DNA from: Planctomycetota bacterium
GTDB taxonomy: Bacteria > Planctomycetota > Phycisphaerae > UBA1845
DNA length: 49,894 bases
Assembly: GCA_024276605.1 (NCBI GenBank)
Contig: JAJRWX010000013.1
Location: 1 to 49,894 of the forward strand
Direction of reading: 5' to 3'
A program made the translations under genes and the position numbers. The notes under the pieces were generated by a model. That model worked only from the letters and a program-made list of their open reading frames with translations, searched no databases and was not told the origin of the DNA. Positions within the stretch are counted from its first letter, which is position 1. Every line of letters starts with the position of its first letter. This document shows positions 32,590 through 41,878 of the stretch, one piece after another.

Positions 32590-34710
32590 TTAATCTTCAA
32601 AAACGTCGTCTCCCTGCGTATTGAGTGCCTCCTTGGTCTCAGAATGCAATTCATTTTGCAATCGCATAATATCACGTAGCATGTTCACCAGTTCGTGATA
32701 CCCCTCCCATTGTATCATGCCATCCAGAATCGATTGCATTTTTCTCAAAATCTCTTCCTGCTTAACGTCAATCGAGCGGCGAATCTGCTTGGTGGCCTGT
32801 CTGGACCATCGTCGGATCCCATCAGCGGCGTCGATTAAATCGCGCGTGGCCAGCGCGTTAAGCGGACCAATAATTTCTTCGCTTAGACGCTCAGACTCAT
32901 CCTTCGTATCTAGTTGATTGATGCGAAGTTCATCCAGAATCTGCTGAAACTGTTGACGGACGATATTGACCGAGCGGGCGAGATTTCGCTGGCGCCTTTC
33001 GAGGGGAGATAGCAATTGCGCCAATTGCTGCTCACCCTTCGCAGCCTCTGCTTGCCTGGCTGCGGTCAGTAAATCTCCTCGGAGCCGCTGCTGGGCATGG
33101 ACGATGCGCTGGAAGTCCATACGATATTCCTGCTCGCGCCGGGCAAGCTCTGCCAACAATTCATCGCTAGTGACAATACGCAGTGTAACCGTGATCGAAT
33201 CAGCTGTGCCGGGTCCGGTGACATCATTGAAGTCCGAAGCCCGCGCACCCAATAACAAGCGCATACCTTCATTCGCCTCTGAAGCGAGTATGGGCCAATG
33301 CAGCGAAGTTGAGAATTGCTTTCGCCCCGGTACAAACTCCGGAAGTGATACCTGTACTTCGTCAGCCGATTCGTCACCCACCCGGTAAAACAAATCGAGC
33401 GTGGCTAACCCATAGGTATCATTACTTTCCACGGTAATGGGCAAAATCGCTTCCTTGGTAACCATATCACCCACACCAGGAATCCGCACACGAACGAATG
33501 GTGGTTCATCTTCGATCACACGAATCGAAAAACGCACCGGACGTTTATTATGCAACCCCACCTGATCGAGCATCTGAAAATGATAAGTGTCGGTTTGCTC
33601 GGGTGAAAAAGTTACGCGATATCGTGCATCATCCGTAGCTTTCGTTTGCGATACGGAACCGTCACCGTTAACCAGCGTAATATCAGCCAATGCCTTATTG
33701 GTGGTCACCGTTAAGCTCACACGACTACCCTGCAGCACTTCGATATGTCTTTGACCATCACCCATCGTCACAGCAGCCAGCTGACTATAAGCTGGCGGTT
33801 GAACCTCAATGTCCGATGTGGCTACGCGCGGTCTTTCCTCCAACTTCGCTTGATACCACGGCGTACGATCATCTCCACCGCGGAGTGAAAACTGAAAATT
33901 CTCACGTGCATCCTTAAAGGTAAAGCGATACCGGTAAGACCCCGCACTACCCACCGTCACCATCATTTCTCGACCGCGCTTCCCCGAGGAGGTTTCGTAG
34001 TGAAATTCCACCTCACGTGGCTGATCGCCTAGCGCATGGGCTTGAATGATCAGATCGTCACCAATGGCACCAAACAGTACGTCTGAGTCCAGTTCAACCA
34101 CCAGATGCGTGCGCTGAGGCCAGGGAGTTTCCTGCAAAAGTACGTTTCGCTCAAACCACATCCCTACAACCTCCGGTGCCCACACAACCGTAGAGACCGA
34201 GAGAGTTAGCAAAGCGATAAAATAAGCGCCGGCGCGACGGGCATGTTGACGGTTGACCACCACATCAAAATCCAAGCCCGATACCGCCCCCGCAGCCCGC
34301 TCAATAACACTGCGCATCAGCGCGGGAGAATTCGACGGGCTAGGCGTCATGTCGGTGCTGGAAAATCGCACAGCCGAAATCAAAATGGAAGATAACTGAG
34401 GAAAAGATCGCTCGACCAAATGCGCCACCTCTACCAGCCCCATAGTCAAATGCAAAGGTTTCCATAGCCTGCGCCACGCCAATAAAAGGATGATGGACAT
34501 GGCCAGCACCCCGTAGGCCAAGCGCATACTCCATCGCAACCCATGTGTGCCGTAATCCATTGCAAAACTAACCACGGAAAGAACAAGCACCGTAGCCGTG
34601 ATGCGCATGGCAGCGTCCAATGTCACCACCATGCGAAGTCGTCGCACGACACGCATCAGGCGAGCCTGAACATGCTTGTCGAGATCGGGTTGGGTGGTTA
34701 ACGAATTCAT
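32590..34710 (-). CDS. DUF4175-like membrane protein with C-terminal coiled coil
   Basis: 706 residues from the ATG at 34710. Two hydrophobic segments near the start (ITATVLVLSVVSFAMDYGTH, LAYGVLAMSIILLLAWRRLW) and one at about 158-178 (AGAYFIALLTLSVSTVVWAP) are followed by a large periplasmic beta region of immunoglobulin-like strands (residues about 200-500: EVEFHYETSSGKRG, ATDIEV-type and VRFSIRVIEDEPPFVRVRIP). A long coiled coil closes the protein (RREQEYRMDFQRIVHAQQRL to the end). This matches the planctomycete DUF4175-type proteins found next to MoxR/BatA genes. It would connect the membrane to the coiled-coil proteins encoded downstream. Confidence 0.83.
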   Translation of the reverse strand: MNSLTTQPDLDKHVQARLMRVVRRLRMVVTLDAAMRITATVLVLSVVSFAMDYGTHGLRWSMRLAYGVLAMSIILLLAWRRLWKPLHLTMGLVEVAHLVERSFPQLSSILISAVRFSSTDMTPSPSNSPALMRSVIERAAGAVSGLDFDVVVNRQHARRAGAYFIALLTLSVSTVVWAPEVVGMWFERNVLLQETPWPQRTHLVVELDSDVLFGAIGDDLIIQAHALGDQPREVEFHYETSSGKRGREMMVTVGSAGSYRYRFTFKDARENFQFSLRGGDDRTPWYQAKLEERPRVATSDIEVQPPAYSQLAAVTMGDGQRHIEVLQGSRVSLTVTTNKALADITLVNGDGSVSQTKATDDARYRVTFSPEQTDTYHFQMLDQVGLHNKRPVRFSIRVIEDEPPFVRVRIPGVGDMVTKEAILPITVESNDTYGLATLDLFYRVGDESADEVQVSLPEFVPGRKQFSTSLHWPILASEANEGMRLLLGARASDFNDVTGPGTADSITVTLRIVTSDELLAELARREQEYRMDFQRIVHAQQRLRGDLLTAARQAEAAKGEQQLAQLLSPLERRQRNLARSVNIVRQQFQQILDELRINQLDTKDESERLSEEIIGPLNALATRDLIDAADGIRRWSRQATKQIRRSIDVKQEEILRKMQSILDGMIQWEGYHELVNMLRDIMRLQNELHSETKEALNTQGDDVFED

Positions 34711-34750
34711 GATCACCGTTTGCGCATCAGTCGGGACATTTCATGATGAC

Positions 34751-35110
34751 CTACAATAGATGCATCCATTTCCTACAGAACCATTCAATAGAGAGTAAAC
34801 CAATCAGCAGCGTAAGCATCCAACCATTATCCCAAAGCGAAGTAGGCCGTGAGCGCACCGATACTTCTTCATGACGATCGGGAATAAGCCCAGGAATTTC
34901 ACCTATTTCATCAACATCAACATATCGCCCACCCCCGGATTGCAGCGCGAGCATTTTCAAATCTTCTCGGGCCATCTGCGGTTTGAGCACCTCGATATTG
35001 GGACGAGACACACGCACTTCACGTGAAATCGTAGTCAACTCGGCTGAATCTCGTCCGGGCACCTGCACTTCTATTCGATAGGCACCGTTACGCGTGGGTA
35101 CGAAGCGCCC
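34751..35110 (-). pseudogene. C-terminal remnant of the von Willebrand membrane protein, past an in-frame TAA
   Basis: The frame of the gene at 35111-37249 continues without shift after its TAA (35111-35113): the codons read GRFVPTRNGAYRIEVQVPGR and end in a membrane helix (DNGWMLTLLIGLLSIEWFCR), the usual C-terminal anchor of this family. So one nonsense codon, not a frameshift, separates the two parts. A GTG at 35068 could restart the last 105 residues, but no ribosome site is obvious. Alternatives are a sequencing error or readthrough. Confidence 0.8.
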
Positions 35111-37249
35111 TTAATACCAACCAGCTCGATCACGCTGTGGTGTGAGCATAAAATCACGCTTTTCCCCATCAATGTCGAATGTGGCCCGGACTTCACGCTT
35201 ACGCAGGGGTTCAAATTGCTGATCGAGCAAACGGGCTGTCACCGTGACGCTCTCGCCGATGGCATACCGATCGCGCTCCGTCAACAACAGCCCACGCTTC
35301 GTACCACCTAACAATTTTCCCTCAGCTAAATAGCGCACCAGTTGAACCCAAAACCTATCAAAAACGTCGGCACTGCTACGCCGCCATCGCCATGTGCCAT
35401 CAAACGCCAAGAAGCCGCTGCGCCCCGCTCCGACAAATTGCACAGCCGCAAGCACATGCCCACCCCACGCGCGCCGCATCCGTGGATCGCCGTGCCGCAT
35501 TAACACCGTGGCTGCCGGCTTGGCGCGCAATACCGGATAATGCCAATACACATAACTCAACCCGCGCCAGGCCAGTTTGGTGGCTACCTCATCATCAGCC
35601 AATCGCATCACGCTGTGATGAAACGAGGCTTCCGGAATATCGATAGGTGCAGGTTTGGTTTGATAGTGACCGATACGATTCAACACCAGATCCGCCTCCG
35701 GATCCAAGACAACAGGAAGCAGATCATGAATGGCTGACATCGACGATTCTCGTAAAAAAACCGGCGTACGAGCACGGGCTGCTGCATATAACAACCCACC
35801 GCCATGCTCAGCCACAAACCGATCAGCCAATTGCGCCCAGGCCTGATCAAACTCTGCCACGTCGGGATCCATCAACACAATCACGTCGTATTCAAACAGT
35901 TCCTCCGCTAATCGAGGAAGATGATCGATCTCGGTGTTACCATCGCGCACCGCGCTCAGGTCAGCCGATTGCAACCAACAACTGACGTCTACCGTGTCGT
36001 CCCTTTCCAACAGTCGTGTGAGGAATCGATAATCCCAACTTGGTCCGCCCGATACGACCAGCACCCGCGTCCGCGAATCAACCACATTGACCGTCACTTG
36101 TTGACTGTTGTCATCCACCACGGATTCCGCTTCCACTTCGGGCACGCGCACCGTGTAGATATAACGACCTACGCGATCCTGTTTCCGCTCAAAGCTGACG
36201 GACTGAGTTTCTCCGGCCATAGGCGTCAACAGGCGTGTATCCACTGTGCGTTCACTGTCCGTAGCTACGTGTTTTTCCAGCAGTTCGACCATGAGCGGCT
36301 CGCCGTCCACACCCTCGGCTATCACCTTGGCTGTCACAGCAAAAGGATCACGTTGCAGGGCATTTTCCGGGGCCAGGGTCTCGGTAACTCGGACATTTCT
36401 TGGTGGTGACGGATCACCGACACCCACCGTATACACGGCGATGTCGTGTGCCTTGGCATATCGCGCAATGTCAGCGGCGCTGCCTCCCTCATTGAACCCA
36501 CCGTCGGAAAGCACCACCACCCCGGCCAACGGGGCGCTGCCCAGGGATTCCACGGAGAGTCGAAGTGCACGATCCAAATTCGTCACCGGACCGGCGGCTG
36601 TCATCTCAAGTGAAATATCATCCGCTACCCCAGTACGCCATTCTTCCTCAACTTCGTCGGTGGCCAGCGATGCCCGCTCCCCGGCAGCGCGAATCGTACC
36701 GCGCAATTGAGGTTCATCACTAAACGAATAAACTTTCACCCGGTTATTCGCCGCTAATGCAGTCAACCACGAACGATTGTCACCGGACAACATGGTATGG
36801 ACGATCTCGCGCCGCCGCACACCTCCGGATGTATCCGCCGGGTTAAACGATGACACCCGCTTGGCTGCTTCCGGTGTGCGATAGGTGTCCGCTAAATCCA
36901 TACTCGACGAATCATCGACCAGGACAATCGTGTACGAATCCACCAATCGCCGCACAATACGCACACTGACAGGCTCTAAAAGAATGATCGCAAGAATCAA
37001 CAGAACGCTACAGCGCACCAAGCCGAGTACAATTCTCGATGTGAGCGATGCGCCGCGGCGACCTTCATGTCGATACATGGTGATAACCAGCCAGCACAGG
37101 GCTATCACCAGTGCCACAAAACCAACCGCCCACCATCCTTCGGGCATGCGCCGAAGCTCAGTGACAAACGATTCCTGGTCGCGCACAACAGGCGCAATCG
37201 TTGCTGAAAGCCAATGAAACGACATCATGTCCAATGGTAAACTATACAT
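35111..37249 (-). CDS. membrane von Willebrand/glutamine-amidotransferase-like protein, truncated by a nonsense codon
   Basis: About 712 residues before the TAA, from a methionine near 37249 or 37228. Two N-terminal membrane helices (AVGFVALVIALCWLVITMYR, SVLLILAIILLEPVSV) precede a von Willebrand A domain with its MIDAS start VLVDDSSSMD (about residue 110). Then a GATase1-like fold follows (RVLVVSGGPSWDYRFLTRLL, YDVIVLMDPDVAEFDQ), as in planctomycete BatA-cluster proteins. The domain layout expects a C-terminal membrane helix, which lies past the stop in the same frame at 34751-35110. It begins 13 to 58 bases after the BatA-like gene. The truncated protein may still fold but would lose its C-terminal anchor. 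Confidence 0.85.
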   Translation of the reverse strand: MYSLPLDMMSFHWLSATIAPVVRDQESFVTELRRMPEGWWAVGFVALVIALCWLVITMYRHEGRRGASLTSRIVLGLVRCSVLLILAIILLEPVSVRIVRRLVDSYTIVLVDDSSSMDLADTYRTPEAAKRVSSFNPADTSGGVRRREIVHTMLSGDNRSWLTALAANNRVKVYSFSDEPQLRGTIRAAGERASLATDEVEEEWRTGVADDISLEMTAAGPVTNLDRALRLSVESLGSAPLAGVVVLSDGGFNEGGSAADIARYAKAHDIAVYTVGVGDPSPPRNVRVTETLAPENALQRDPFAVTAKVIAEGVDGEPLMVELLEKHVATDSERTVDTRLLTPMAGETQSVSFERKQDRVGRYIYTVRVPEVEAESVVDDNSQQVTVNVVDSRTRVLVVSGGPSWDYRFLTRLLERDDTVDVSCWLQSADLSAVRDGNTEIDHLPRLAEELFEYDVIVLMDPDVAEFDQAWAQLADRFVAEHGGGLLYAAARARTPVFLRESSMSAIHDLLPVVLDPEADLVLNRIGHYQTKPAPIDIPEASFHHSVMRLADDEVATKLAWRGLSYVYWHYPVLRAKPAATVLMRHGDPRMRRAWGGHVLAAVQFVGAGRSGFLAFDGTWRWRRSSADVFDRFWVQLVRYLAEGKLLGGTKRGLLLTERDRYAIGESVTVTARLLDQQFEPLRKREVRATFDIDGEKRDFMLTPQRDRAGWY

Positions 37250-37285
37250 CAATCGTTTATTGCACCACCACAAACAAGAGGCGAT

Positions 37286-39589
37286 TTATCGTCGCCTTCC
37301 CCACGACCACGCCAGAAACTGTTCAAACAACAGCGTCGCAACCACAGCCAATAACGCCAGGCGCCACAACTCGGTTTTTGGCTGACCTACATCACCGGAC
37401 AACGCCTCCACACCATCGACGTATTCGATAGGTACACCCTCATTCGCTCGTCTTAATTCGGATTCATTAGCCGAGGCGACGTCACTCTCACGCATATCCG
37501 GATTCACAGCAACCAGGCGAGTCGTTTGCCCCTGATCGCGCCGCCTCAAAACGAACTGATACACACCGCTGCGCTGCGTGTGTGCCCAGTGCACAACCAG
37601 GCCAGTACCGGCTTCGGACGGTTTCGCCGTTACCACGACCTCACGCTCCGTGGGAAAGGCCGGCGTGCGCACCAACACATCCGATGCGAACTTCGCAGGA
37701 TCAATCGCCATCTCAATAGGTGTCCCCACGGTGTAATCTCCACCGGCAGCATGGCGCCGGGCCACGTGAAAAGCTAGCTCCATCATCACCGGCAGATAGG
37801 TAGGGTGATTAGGCCAAAGATGCCACTCCTTATCCACAGCCGTGGTGACCAACAGGACATGCCCATGCCCAAACCTTCGCTCGATCAGCGCCGGATAATC
37901 TTGATCTTGCGTAAACACGGCCAGTACGCGCGCCGGAGATGTCAACGATATGTCACCATCTTCAACCGGGTCGGATACCGCCGCCGCGTCCGCAGACTCA
38001 TCATCCTCGCGATAGGGCTTACAGGCGAAAAACTCGAAAAAGGGAATATCCGAAAGACCTAGCGGGTCTCCCTCCAAACTCAAAGGTCGCATGACCGGAT
38101 GCAAACGATCCGTAATGTTCAGATGATAAGGTCGCCCGCCGCGCACACGTTCTTCCAACATCGCCGGCAGCAAACCACGGCCATCACGATAAAGCGTCGC
38201 ATTATACAACCCCGGATCAACTTGATCGCCAAGAAAAAATATCACCCCACCGCCTCTACGCGTGAATTGTTCGAGCCGCTGAGCGGCCGGCTCACTCACG
38301 CGATATACGTTGGCGATAACTACCGCGTGATAGGTTGACAAATCCGCCGTTTCAAGCTCCGACTCATCGACCACCACCACATCATTACCGCTAAACACCT
38401 CTCCCTTGGGACGCAGCGCAGTGGACAAATACGTCACCTCATCTTCAAACAAATCCGTTGATGGTTCACCGTTAACCACGAGAATGCGAATGGCATTAGC
38501 CACATCCGCTACAAAATAACGCACATTATCAATTTCGAGCGGATCCGGAGGAATCGAAACGCGCACCGTCTCATAGCCCGCGGTGACAAACGAAGCATCT
38601 AAATCAACCGAAGAAGTCAACCCACCCACAAGTTCCGGAATCGTCTTAGTCGGCTGGGCGAGATGGCCGACGGATAGGGACACGTCCACATTCGTGGCTG
38701 AACGGTCAGAAAAATTAGCCACCTTCGTGCGTAATGTTGCCTCAGCCCCCGTAACCAACTGACCACCTGACACGCGAATATCCGTAACCGCGATATTGCT
38801 TGCCTCGTCCACCCCCACATCAATGAGTATCACCTGCAAGTGGTGATCATCACCGGACCATCGCACCAATGGCTGTAGCACGGACTCACCATTTTTATCA
38901 TGGTTGTGCTCTTCCATGAGCCAGTCCTTCTTTTGAAAATCGCTGACCACATACACCGCGGCGTTGATGATATCTTCACTACGCGACAAAAACCCGGCGA
39001 CTTGTTCAACCACCTCCGCGGGGTCCATGGCCAATTGTGTGGTAGACAATGATTCCAGCCGGGCTAACAACTCCGGCGTTTGACGATCATCGAGGTAAGT
39101 GCTTCGTTCCAAGGGCGAGTCAGGCTGGGTCATGCGAAAAATCGTGACCGTATCGTCGGGCGACTCTTCTCGAATTAACGCGATCAAACGACGCACGCTA
39201 TTCTTAGCATGCGCAAACAACGCTGTACCTTCGGACACATACGCCATACTATAAGAATCGTCGATAAGAATGATTCGTTCCGTTTGTGCCCTGCCACTCA
39301 GTGAAGCGACAATACCACTAGGTGATAGGAATGGGCGGGCCATCAGCAAAGCAATCAACAAGACCGCCAAACATCGCAGGGCGAGAAGTAGCCACTCTTC
39401 CAATTTGACTCTACGACGATTTTTTTTCTCCGCCGCCAGAAGAAAGGCTACCGCAGCCCAGCGCACGCGCTTAAAGCGTCGCCGAGCCAACAAATGAATA
39501 ATAATAGGCACGGACATAGCCGCAGCGCCGGCAAAAAACAGACCCGGCGTCACAAATGCTGCAGCCAATATGGAAAATGAAACAGTCAA
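37286..39589 (-). CDS. batA: BatA-like membrane protein with von Willebrand-type domain
   Basis: 767 residues from a TTG start with GAAGG 7 bases upstream. The N-terminus is the aerotolerance-regulator (BatA) pattern: PGLFFAGAAAMSVPIIIHLL, RRRFKRVRWAAVAFLL, RVKLEEWLLLALRCLAVLLI. A von Willebrand-like domain follows with IILIDDSYSMAYVS as its metal site. The long middle contains extracytoplasmic beta strands and a GATase-like stretch (AVVIANVYRVSEPAAQRLEQ, GGGVIFFLGDQVD). A C-terminal membrane helix (LWRLALLAVVATLLFEQFLA) ends it. It is part of the MoxR-DUF58-BatA module that often assembles or supervises envelope complexes. A hairpin-containing gap separates it from the DUF58 gene. Confidence 0.87.
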   Translation of the reverse strand: MTVSFSILAAAFVTPGLFFAGAAAMSVPIIIHLLARRRFKRVRWAAVAFLLAAEKKNRRRVKLEEWLLLALRCLAVLLIALLMARPFLSPSGIVASLSGRAQTERIILIDDSYSMAYVSEGTALFAHAKNSVRRLIALIREESPDDTVTIFRMTQPDSPLERSTYLDDRQTPELLARLESLSTTQLAMDPAEVVEQVAGFLSRSEDIINAAVYVVSDFQKKDWLMEEHNHDKNGESVLQPLVRWSGDDHHLQVILIDVGVDEASNIAVTDIRVSGGQLVTGAEATLRTKVANFSDRSATNVDVSLSVGHLAQPTKTIPELVGGLTSSVDLDASFVTAGYETVRVSIPPDPLEIDNVRYFVADVANAIRILVVNGEPSTDLFEDEVTYLSTALRPKGEVFSGNDVVVVDESELETADLSTYHAVVIANVYRVSEPAAQRLEQFTRRGGGVIFFLGDQVDPGLYNATLYRDGRGLLPAMLEERVRGGRPYHLNITDRLHPVMRPLSLEGDPLGLSDIPFFEFFACKPYREDDESADAAAVSDPVEDGDISLTSPARVLAVFTQDQDYPALIERRFGHGHVLLVTTAVDKEWHLWPNHPTYLPVMMELAFHVARRHAAGGDYTVGTPIEMAIDPAKFASDVLVRTPAFPTEREVVVTAKPSEAGTGLVVHWAHTQRSGVYQFVLRRRDQGQTTRLVAVNPDMRESDVASANESELRRANEGVPIEYVDGVEALSGDVGQPKTELWRLALLAVVATLLFEQFLAWSWGRRR

Positions 39590-39765
39590 ACCCTAGCCTT
39601 CAATCCCCTCTTGTGTTTCGTCACAAAGGATGTGACGAATTGGTCCTTAGTCAGCCGCGCCTGTCAAGAAGCGGTCTTTTTCTCCGCGTAACCTCTACCG
39701 GCCCACTCCCTCACGGTCGGGGTTCGGATCGCACATCACACCATGCGCGACGGAGCACAACGACA
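39590..39765 (-). promoter_or_regulatory. stem-loop in the gap between DUF58 and BatA-like genes
   Basis: TTCGTCACA (39617-39625) pairs perfectly with TGTGACGAA (39631-39639) across a 5-base loop. The 176-base gap is the largest between consecutive genes from moxR to the last HtrA-like gene. On the minus strand the stem is followed by ACACAAG rather than a T-run, so an RNA processing or stability element is more likely than a strong terminator. Confidence 0.4.
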
Positions 39766-40692
39766 TTATGCGCGCGACCGTCGTCTTCGCATGCGTGAAG
39801 ATAGACACGCCGTGAGCGCCACATCCAAAGCGTCAGCCGTACTAAGCATCGCATACCCAATACCACGATCTAAGCAGGCACTGCGGACCTGACTCACGAA
39901 CGATTGAAACGCCGCCAGATAGCTGGCACGTAGCGATTGGGGATCGGTCAAAATTTCTACGTCCAATTCCTCCATACCTTCAAACAACGTTCGATCGGTA
40001 AAGGGGAAATCTATTTCATCCTGATCCAAAATATGCAAAACGAGAATATCGTGCTCATGATGGCGAAAACGTTGTAGACTCTGCGTAAAAGCTTCTATAT
40101 CCGTCAACAGATCGGACAAAATCACGACCAACCCCCGTCTAGGAATACTGCTGAGGAGCTGCTGAAAAGGAATAGTCAACTCGGTTGACCCGCGCGGTGC
40201 GTGATCTTCAATACATTGCACCAACCGATGCAGTGATCCCGGATTCGACGAGACGGGAAGTTTCGTGCGAACCGTATCATCAAAAAGCGTTAATCCCACC
40301 CCATCTTGCTGATGCACCAGCAAATGCGCCAGCGAAGCCGCCACGGTCGCCGCGTAATCCCATTTGGTCATGCGCGATGGTAACGGCTGCTCCGGATAAG
40401 CCATCGACCCCGAACAATCCAACAACACATGCACGCGCATATTCGTCTCTTCTTCATATTCCTTAATGAAGAAACGATCCGCCTTGGCGTAGACCCGCCA
40501 GTCGATATGCCGAATATCGTCGCCTGGCACATAAGGCCGATGACTGGCAAACTCCACACTGAACCCCTTGTACGGACTCTTGTGCATCCCGCTGACGAAA
40601 CCGTCAACCACACGGCACGCGCGGAGTTCCAGCTTGGATAACCTGCTTAATACATCAGGCTGAAAGTACTTTGCGTGTGCATTCGTCGTCAT
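39766..40692 (-). CDS. DUF58 protein (von Willebrand-like)
   Basis: 308 residues from the ATG at 40692 (MTTNAHAKYFQPDVLSRLSK), overlapping the 3' end of moxR by 38 bases. The family signatures SVEFASHRPYVPGDDIRHID, WRVYAKADRFFIKEYEEETN and a von Willebrand-type VLLDCSGSMAYP are present, followed by DYAATVAASLAHLLVHQQDG. DUF58 proteins accompany MoxR ATPases and BatA-type proteins and appear to present substrates or metal-dependent assemblies to MoxR. The arginine-rich C-terminus (SSRMRRRRSRA) is unusual. The assignment is confident; the biochemical role is not established. Confidence 0.93.
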   Translation of the reverse strand: MTTNAHAKYFQPDVLSRLSKLELRACRVVDGFVSGMHKSPYKGFSVEFASHRPYVPGDDIRHIDWRVYAKADRFFIKEYEEETNMRVHVLLDCSGSMAYPEQPLPSRMTKWDYAATVAASLAHLLVHQQDGVGLTLFDDTVRTKLPVSSNPGSLHRLVQCIEDHAPRGSTELTIPFQQLLSSIPRRGLVVILSDLLTDIEAFTQSLQRFRHHEHDILVLHILDQDEIDFPFTDRTLFEGMEELDVEILTDPQSLRASYLAAFQSFVSQVRSACLDRGIGYAMLSTADALDVALTACLSSRMRRRRSRA

Positions 40693-41740
40693 CAAATGGC
40701 GTCCGGTTTGGGTCAATACAATGTAACAATTCTTCGACAATACGTTCCGTCGTATACCCCTCCGCCTCCGCGGAATAATTAGTGACCACACGATGTCTCA
40801 ACACCGGCGCTGCCAGCGCACGAATATCTTCGATGGCGACGTGATAGCGACGCTGAAGCACGGCCCGAGCTTTGGCACCCAATAACAGTGATTGAACCGC
40901 CCGCGGTCCGGCCCCCCAGCTCACGACCTTGTTGATAAAATCGAGACTGCCCGGTTCGTTTGGTCTGGTGGCCCTTACCAGGTCTAGAGCATAACGAACC
41001 ATCTCCGGTGCAGCCGGGATGCGCCGAATCAGCGCCTGATACGCAATCACCTGCGACTGGGAAATACACGCCGATAGCTCGGGGCTAACATCACCTGTCG
41101 TGGTATCCGCAATCGTGTATTCTTCCTGATACGAAGGGTAATTGATGAGCACCTTGAACATGAACCGATCTTGCTGGGCTTCCGGTAGCGGATAAGTACC
41201 CTCCTGCTCGATGGGATTTTGTGTAGCCAGTACAAAAAACGGTGGGGATAAATCATGCTGTGTACCGCCCACTGTGATGTGACGTTCCTGCATGGCTTCG
41301 AGCAGCGCTGCCTGCGTCTTTGGCGGCGTACGGTTGATCTCATCCGCTAAGATTACGTTGGCAAAAATGGGTCCGGGTAAAAACTTAAACGATCGATCAC
41401 CTGAAGTCCGATCTTCTTGGATCACCTCGGTACCGGTAATGTCAGAAGGCATTAAGTCCGGCGTGAATTGAATACGACGAAACGATAGCGCTAAACATTT
41501 TGCCAACGAAGAAATCATCAGCGTCTTCGCCAAGCCAGGCACGCCTTCGAGCATACAATGACCGTTGGCAAAAAGCGCGATCAACATCTGATCCACCACT
41601 TCTTCTTGACCAATGATAATCTTACTTAACTCATCGCGTAGACGCTGATAAGCTACGGTCACTTCGTCCACTAACTGTGGATCAACCTGACTGTCCTCCG
41701 GTTGACCGGCGCCAGTATCCGCCTCATTCATTTCGTGCAT
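40655..41740 (-). CDS. moxR: MoxR-type AAA+ ATPase
   Basis: 361 residues from the ATG at 41740, with GGGAGA five bases upstream. Motifs: Walker A HCMLEGVPGLAKT, DLMPSDITGTEV, Walker B FANVILADEINRTPPKTQAA, sensor FFVLATQNPIEQEGTYPLPE, AQQDRFMFK, and the lid with WGAGPRAVQSLLLGAKARAV and LRHRVVTNYSAEAEG. MoxR ATPases act as chaperones that insert cofactors or assemble complexes, usually with the neighbouring DUF58 and BatA proteins. It heads the compact part of the cluster; a 138-base gap separates it from the upstream terpene-cyclase-fold gene. Confidence 0.96.
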   Translation of the reverse strand: MHEMNEADTGAGQPEDSQVDPQLVDEVTVAYQRLRDELSKIIIGQEEVVDQMLIALFANGHCMLEGVPGLAKTLMISSLAKCLALSFRRIQFTPDLMPSDITGTEVIQEDRTSGDRSFKFLPGPIFANVILADEINRTPPKTQAALLEAMQERHITVGGTQHDLSPPFFVLATQNPIEQEGTYPLPEAQQDRFMFKVLINYPSYQEEYTIADTTTGDVSPELSACISQSQVIAYQALIRRIPAAPEMVRYALDLVRATRPNEPGSLDFINKVVSWGAGPRAVQSLLLGAKARAVLQRRYHVAIEDIRALAAPVLRHRVVTNYSAEAEGYTTERIVEELLHCIDPNRTPFDDDECTRKVLSA

Positions 41741-41878
41741 GTTTATCTCCCAAAAGCCTTATCCCCGGCAATCGACTCTGTTCTCTGATGGCCCGCTTCG
41801 ATCCCTTACCGCTATGCTACAGCATGGTGCATTTTGCGCCCTATATTTGTTCCACTAGCCTATATGTCCAAGATTCCC

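Noticed and set aside
34751-35113. Reassigned TAA codon
   Set aside because: Other genes in the window end normally at TAA (for example the small gene at 5057-5317 and the DUF1580 gene), so TAA is a stop here; a nonsense mutation is simpler.
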